This document shows positions 59,911-64,000 of a stretch of DNA of 64,000 bases, piece by piece. Position 1 is the stretch's first letter. The number at the start of each line of letters is the position of its first letter. Source of the stretch: Mesorhizobium sp. AR02 (GTDB lineage: Bacteria; Pseudomonadota; Alphaproteobacteria; Rhizobiales; Rhizobiaceae). A program made the position numbers and the translations under genes. The stretch spans positions 4,236,001 to 4,300,000 of the forward strand of contig NZ_CP080531.1 of assembly GCF_024746835.1 (NCBI RefSeq), written 5' to 3'. Below the pieces are notes generated by a model. It was not told the origin of the DNA, searched no databases, and was given only the letters and a program-made list of their open reading frames with translations.

Positions 59911-60291
59911 TCAGCTCTTCACCGCCATCATCATCATCGAGTGGAAGGCCTTGACGATCGCCGTGTTGAGCTCGAAGGAGCGGCGCACCTCGCCGGCCTT
60001 GAGAAGCTGGTCTTCAAGCACGACGGTGTTCTTGGACGGCATGACCACGCCATCATCTTCCTGCGGCTTGATGGTGAAGCCGGCATTGGTCGCCGCGCTG
60101 CCGAGATGGCCGGCCTCGGTGGTCTGCAGCGACACCGCGGTACGGTCGAGCACCTTTTCGAAGGGCTCGACATCGTTTGCCGTGTAGCCCGGCGTGTTGG
60201 CGTTGGCGATGTTGCCGGCGATCGCCGACTGGCGCACGGAAAGCCACTGCGCTTGCTTGGCGGCGAGATCGAAAAGGGAAACGGGCTCCAT
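59911..60291 (-). CDS. flgB: Proximal rod protein FlgB
   Basis: A 126-residue rod protein. [20 protein letters not shown] and [15 protein letters not shown] form the N-terminal rod domain; [20 protein letters not shown] closes the C-terminal helix. GGAG six bases before the ATG at 60291 selects that start over one eight codons upstream. It is 78 bases after the conserved membrane protein gene and may have an internal promoter there. Confidence 0.93.
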   Translation of the reverse strand: MEPVSLFDLAAKQAQWLSVRQSAIAGNIANANTPGYTANDVEPFEKVLDRTAVSLQTTEAGHLGSAATNAGFTIKPQEDDGVVMPSKNTVVLEDQLLKAGEVRRSFELNTAIVKAFHSMMMMAVKS

Positions 60292-60369
60292 GGGAATCTC
60301 CGGGCATGTGCCCAAAGACTAGGCCGCCAGTCTTGCGCGGACCTTGCGGGCGGCAGAGCCGCGACAGCC

Positions 60370-61200
60370 TTACCTGGAGAGCTGGATCACCTGGTTGGTG
60401 CTGGTCAGCATGACCCATTTGCCGTTGCGCTGCTCGATCGACGACACCATGCTTGAATCCGGTAGCGTCGAGCCGCGCTGGACGATCCACAGGCCGGTGT
60501 CGTCCTCGATCATGGCGCGGCCGTTGGCGACATGGACCATGCGGAATTTCGCGACATCGGCGGGGAAGGGCTGGTCGCCGGGCGGCTGTGCCGGGGTGGC
60601 GTCATCCTGCACCGTTCCGGTGGCGAGCGGATCGATGCTGGTGTTGGGAACGTCCTTGGCCGTCAGCGGCGCGCTGCGCGAGGCGACCACGCCACCGCCC
60701 GCGCGCCCCGAATTGGTGCCCGTGCCGCCAAACTTGATCGCCTGAACGCCGAACTGCTCCTGGTTGAAGAAGATATACCAGGGAAACAGGGCGCAGATCA
60801 GGCCGAGCGTGACGCCGAGCGCGGCGATGACGAAGTCGCTTCGCCGGTCTGCCTTCTTGCTCAATTTTGGAAATTGCGCCTTTGGTGGTTGCGGCCATTC
60901 GGTGACGGGGAACAGGCCGTCGATCAGCGATTCGCGGTTTGCCTGCGTCATCTCGGCAGGCTCGACGCGGGGAACCATATGCATGGCGGCAGTCTGAGCC
61001 AGAACAGGCTCGGATCTGGGCAGAGCCGGCTTGGCGGCTCTGGCCAGAACAGCCGCGGTCTTGGCAGCTATGGCGCTGGCAGCCTTTGCCTTGGCGGCCC
61101 TCTCTTCCTCGGCCCGAGCTGCCTCGGCGGCGTTCGCCGCGGCGATCATCTCGTTCAGGATGCGCTCGGTATACTGGCGTTCAGTCTCCTGATTCGGCAT
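60370..61200 (-). CDS. Flagellar-cluster membrane protein of unknown function
   Basis: A 276-residue protein found between fliI and flgB, the place of an uncharacterised conserved gene in Sinorhizobium. Residues 1-65 are alanine-, lysine- and glutamate-rich and probably coiled. One membrane helix lies at about 124-148 (VIAALGVTLGLICALFPWYI). The periplasmic C-terminal part (about 205-276) has a compact strand pattern, FRMVHVANGRAMIEDDTGLW and KWVMLTSTNQVIQL, recalling small SH3-like folds. Its start overlaps the fliI end by 20 bases. Function is unknown but it is likely part of the flagellar apparatus. Confidence 0.8.
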   Translation of the reverse strand: MPNQETERQYTERILNEMIAAANAAEAARAEEERAAKAKAASAIAAKTAAVLARAAKPALPRSEPVLAQTAAMHMVPRVEPAEMTQANRESLIDGLFPVTEWPQPPKAQFPKLSKKADRRSDFVIAALGVTLGLICALFPWYIFFNQEQFGVQAIKFGGTGTNSGRAGGGVVASRSAPLTAKDVPNTSIDPLATGTVQDDATPAQPPGDQPFPADVAKFRMVHVANGRAMIEDDTGLWIVQRGSTLPDSSMVSSIEQRNGKWVMLTSTNQVIQLSR

Positions 61201-62581
61201 TCAGCTTTCCCTTGAGATGGCGGGCGAGGTCGGAGAACGGATCGGCTGACGGGCGGTCCCTGGGCGATTGCGTCAGCGCCTCGTAGATCAGCGGCACCTG
61301 GCGCACGGCGATGTCGAGCTCGGCGTCGGCGCCGCCCTGATAGGCGCCGAGCAGGCGGATGTCGCGCGTGTCCTCGAAGCGGGAGATCATCGACTTCAGC
61401 CGCGTCACCAAAGCGCGCTGTTCGACACTCCAGGCCTTGCCGGCCAGGCGCGATATGGACGACAGCGGATTGACCGGCGGATAGCGGCCCTGTTCGGCGA
61501 TCGCGCGGTCGAGCACGACATGGCCGTCAAGAATGCCGCGCACGGAATCGGCGACCGGATCGTTGTGGTCGTCGCCGTCGACCAGCACGGAGATGATGGC
61601 GGTGATCGAGCCCTTTCCTTCAGCCCCCGGCCCGGCGCGCTCGAGCAGCTTGGGCAGTTCGGTGAAAACCGAGGCGGGATAGCCGCGCGCGACCGGCGGC
61701 TCGCCGGTTCCCGTCGCCACCTCACGCAAGGCATGGGCGAAGCGGGTGATCGAATCCAGCACCAGGAGCACACGGTGGCCCTGGTCGCGAAAGTGCTCGG
61801 CGACGCGCATGGCGGTGTCGGGCGCGCGCCGGCGCATCATGGCGCTCTCGTCGCTGGTGGCGACGACGGCCACGGTCTTGGCCATGCTGTCGCCGATCGT
61901 GTCCTCGAGGAATTCCCGGACCTCGCGGCCGCGTTCGCCGATCAGCGCCACGACGACTGTGTCGAACGCGTCGGCGCCGGCGAGCATGGCGAGCAGCGTC
62001 GACTTGCCGACGCCCGAACCGGCAAAGACGCCCATGCGCTGGCCGAAGCACAGCGGCGTGAAGATGTCGATGACCTTGACGCCGGTCATGAAGGCGGTGC
62101 CGACGCGCTGCCGTGCCATGGCACCGGGCGTCGTGGAACTGCCCGACAGGTCGTCGCCCCTGATCAGCGGCGGGCCGCCATCGATCGCCCGGGTGAGCGC
62201 GTCGATGGTGCGGCCGCGCCATGAACCGTGCGGCGCCACCGCGAGCGGACCCCTGCGAAACACGGCATCGCCGATACCGGCATCGGCGCTGCGTTCAAAG
62301 GGCGCTACGACGACCTCGTCGCGGCTGATCTTGACGATCTCGCCGCGGCGCGCGCCGGTCTGGCCGCGCTGTTCGACCATGTCGCCCAGCCTGGCGAAAT
62401 CGGAAAGGCCGCGCACCTTGTAATGCGTCGGCGTGACTTCGGTGACGAGACCGCCGCGCTTGACCAGCCCATCGGCGTTGCTGAAGCGTCGAAATACCCG
62501 TTCCAACGCGGCCAAACGGTCCTCCGGCGCCGGCTGGAGCTGGATTTCGGGTGCGCGGATGGAGGACCGGTCGAGCGACAT
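61181..62581 (-). CDS. fliI: Flagellar export ATPase FliI
   Basis: A 466-residue cytoplasmic ATPase related to F1 beta. Walker A is AGSGVGKST with Lys193, Walker B is VLLVLDSITRFAHAL, and RPPVNPLSSISRLAG-like PPVNPLSSISRLAGK is the family signature around the arginine finger region. It forms a hexamer under FlhA and strips chaperones from export cargo. It starts one base from the flgF stop and overlaps the next gene by 20 bases. Confidence 0.95.
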   Translation of the reverse strand: MSLDRSSIRAPEIQLQPAPEDRLAALERVFRRFSNADGLVKRGGLVTEVTPTHYKVRGLSDFARLGDMVEQRGQTGARRGEIVKISRDEVVVAPFERSADAGIGDAVFRRGPLAVAPHGSWRGRTIDALTRAIDGGPPLIRGDDLSGSSTTPGAMARQRVGTAFMTGVKVIDIFTPLCFGQRMGVFAGSGVGKSTLLAMLAGADAFDTVVVALIGERGREVREFLEDTIGDSMAKTVAVVATSDESAMMRRRAPDTAMRVAEHFRDQGHRVLLVLDSITRFAHALREVATGTGEPPVARGYPASVFTELPKLLERAGPGAEGKGSITAIISVLVDGDDHNDPVADSVRGILDGHVVLDRAIAEQGRYPPVNPLSSISRLAGKAWSVEQRALVTRLKSMISRFEDTRDIRLLGAYQGGADAELDIAVRQVPLIYEALTQSPRDRPSADPFSDLARHLKGKLNAESGD

Positions 62582-62582
62582 G

Positions 62583-63308
62583 CTACGACTTCGAGCCGAG
62601 CGTCTTGATCGCCTCGTCGGTGGAGGAATCCGTCTGCCGCATCAGGGCCGCGGTGTTCTCGAAGGCGCGCTGGACCATGATCAGCCGGGTCATCTCCAGC
62701 ACCGGATTGACGTTGGATTCCTCGACGAAACCCTGGGCTATGCCGACATCGGAGCGATCAGTGACCGGCTCGGGGGTGCGCGAAGGCACAATGCCAGAAT
62801 TGCCGTAACGCACGAAATTCTGACCCGGATCGAAATTGTAGAGGCCGATCGAGCCGACAAGCTGGTCGTTCTGGCGCAGCGAGCCGTCGGCGCCGGCCTT
62901 GGGCGGGCCGTTGCGGGGGTCGAGCTGGATCGGCGCGCCGCCGGCGTCGAGCACCGGATGGCCTTCGATCGACATCAGCTCGCCATTTTCGTTCATCGAG
63001 AAGCGGCCGTCGCGGGTCATGACGGTGCCGGCCGGCGTGTCGATGGCGAACCAGGCGTCGCCCTGGATGGCGAAATCGAACGGATTGCCGGTCTCGCTCA
63101 GGGACCCATGGGCGCCCGAAAGATAGGTCTTGCCCGACGAGGCGAAGGACACCGATTTCTGTCCGGTACCCGATACCACGTCCTCGAATTTCACGCCGGT
63201 GGCGCGAAAGCCGACGGTGTTGGCGTTGGCGACGTTGTCGGCGATCGTGTCGAGCCGGCGCTCGAGCGCCATCTGCGCGGAAAGGGCGACGTAGAGACTG
63301 TCCTGCAT
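62583..63308 (-). CDS. flgF: Proximal rod protein FlgF
   Basis: A 241-residue rod protein. The N-terminal DSLYVALSAQMALERRLDTI and NVANANTVGFRATGVKFED, the middle YLSGAHGSLSETGNPFDFAI and the C-terminal EESNVNPVLEMTRLIMVQRA identify FlgF. It lies two bases after the DUF1217 gene and just before fliI, as in Sinorhizobium, rather than next to flgG as in enteric bacteria. Confidence 0.93.
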   Translation of the reverse strand: MQDSLYVALSAQMALERRLDTIADNVANANTVGFRATGVKFEDVVSGTGQKSVSFASSGKTYLSGAHGSLSETGNPFDFAIQGDAWFAIDTPAGTVMTRDGRFSMNENGELMSIEGHPVLDAGGAPIQLDPRNGPPKAGADGSLRQNDQLVGSIGLYNFDPGQNFVRYGNSGIVPSRTPEPVTDRSDVGIAQGFVEESNVNPVLEMTRLIMVQRAFENTAALMRQTDSSTDEAIKTLGSKS

Positions 63309-63310
63309 GA

Positions 63311-64000
63311 TCAGAACTTCAACTTCTGCATGGCCATCATCAGGTCGGTGGAGATGCCCACCGTGACCGGCTGGGCGAACAGCACGCTGACTGACGTCAC
63401 GGCCGTCGAGGTCGGATTGTTGATCTCGTACATGCTGGTGAAGCGGGTCAGGAACTTGCCGAGTTTCTGCGGGTCGGAGAAATCCGAGATGTTGAGTTTC
63501 TGCGCGAACAGCTGCGCCTGCTTGTCTATGTCGGCGGTGGCGAAGGAATCGGGGAGACCCAGCGCGGTGCGCACGACGGTGGCTAGTGCCGTGTCGGCCA
63601 GCACGTCATACCAACTGGTGATGTCGGGCGCCTTGCGCTGGAAATAGAGCGCCAGCCGCACACCCTCGTTGGTCTGGCCGGCATCCTCCTCAAGCGTCTG
63701 GCGCATATACTTGTCGACGGTTGGCTGCTGCGCCGGATTGATGGTGGTGGCGTTCTCGCCGTATTGCTCGAAGTTGAAGGCCGAGGCCAGTGCGGCGTAG
63801 GCCGGGTTCGTCTGCTTGTTGGCGACGCTGTTGGGGTCGCGCACGCCACCTTGCAGGACCGACTTGATCAGGTCCTTGTTCTCCGTCGCCGAATCGAGAC
63901 CGAACGCGGCCAGCGCGTAGGTGTAGAGCCGGCTGTTCGACATCAGGTCGTCGACGGACTTCACCTTGGTGATGTTGGCGAGATAATACGTGGTCTCGCC
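63311..64000 (-). CDS. DUF1217 flagellar-cluster protein (partial, start outside window)
   Basis: At least 229 residues of a DUF1217 protein, found upstream of flgF in rhizobia. Visible parts are KSVDDLMSNSRLYTYALAAF, a region around ASAFNFEQYGENATTI and ALYFQRKAPDITSWYDVLAD, followed by LGLPDSFATADIDKQAQLFA. The frame stays open through the right edge (YYLANITKVK), so the N-terminus lies beyond 64000; a GTG at 63964 is not the true start. It appears helical and may be an exported axial or assembly protein. Role unproven. Confidence 0.8.
   Translation of the reverse strand, partial: GETTYYLANITKVKSVDDLMSNSRLYTYALAAFGLDSATENKDLIKSVLQGGVRDPNSVANKQTNPAYAALASAFNFEQYGENATTINPAQQPTVDKYMRQTLEEDAGQTNEGVRLALYFQRKAPDITSWYDVLADTALATVVRTALGLPDSFATADIDKQAQLFAQKLNISDFSDPQKLGKFLTRFTSMYEINNPTSTAVTSVSVLFAQPVTVGISTDLMMAMQKLKF

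Overview
The window is high-GC DNA whose gene order points to an alphaproteobacterium of the order Hyphomicrobiales, most like Mesorhizobium. Supporting signs are the rem/ftcR, flaF, flbT and motB-motC-fliK-motE flagellar gene set, which is arranged as in Sinorhizobium and Brucella, and dispersed palindromic repeats of a rhizobial kind. Genus assignment is inference from content; no database was searched.

Layout. 1-10 kb: a cut-off membrane protein, a DUF1007/NicO nickel-cobalt efflux pair, a LysR-amidase operon, an ornithine/lysine decarboxylase with a structured leader, a GNAT acetyltransferase, a secreted protein of unknown role and an SCP2-like protein. 8.4-10.0 kb: a small flagellar operon (flgJ, a FlgN-like protein and an anchored protein). 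10.3-18.1 kb: a GreA-like factor, a repeat, and a specialised-metabolite island. The island has a type III polyketide synthase, a divergent methyltransferase and FAD oxidoreductase, then a sulfotransferase, a MlaC-like lipid carrier and a MacB/LolCDE-like ABC transporter. 18.2-21.5 kb: flhA, fliR and a FliJ-like gene. 21.5-36.4 kb: a second block of accessory genes holding an ABM protein, MarR, epimerase and cupin genes, a cysteine-rich secreted peptide, a ClC channel, a polyamine-type ABC operon with its XRE-cupin regulator, an MFS transporter and asnB. 36.6-64 kb: an almost unbroken minus-strand flagellar supercluster in four units: ftcR-flgE-flgK-flgL-flaF-flbT-flgD-fliQ; fliF-fliH-like-motB-motC-fliK-slt; two tandem flagellins; and a long operon from a DUF1217 gene through flgF, fliI, flgBC, fliE, flgG, flgA, flgI, motE, flgH and fliL to fliP.

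Main points of interest. (1) The polyketide-sulfotransferase-lipid transport island looks like a complete make, decorate and export pathway for a phenolic or pyrone lipid, possibly sulfated, and I do not recognise it as a described system. (2) Compared with Sinorhizobium and Brucella, the flagellar operon has been cut twice: fliQ is about 15 kb from flhA, and the fliR unit is about 8 kb from flgJ. (3) motC carries a one-base frameshift. (4) An IS1182-type element sits between the two flagellins, has duplicated the 31-bp terminator hairpin it entered, and carries inward-facing terminators at both ends. (5) Both flagellin messages begin with a CCGG-core hairpin just upstream of the ribosome binding site, which makes sense beside flbT. 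Several operator-like palindromes lie in front of regulators or catabolic genes.
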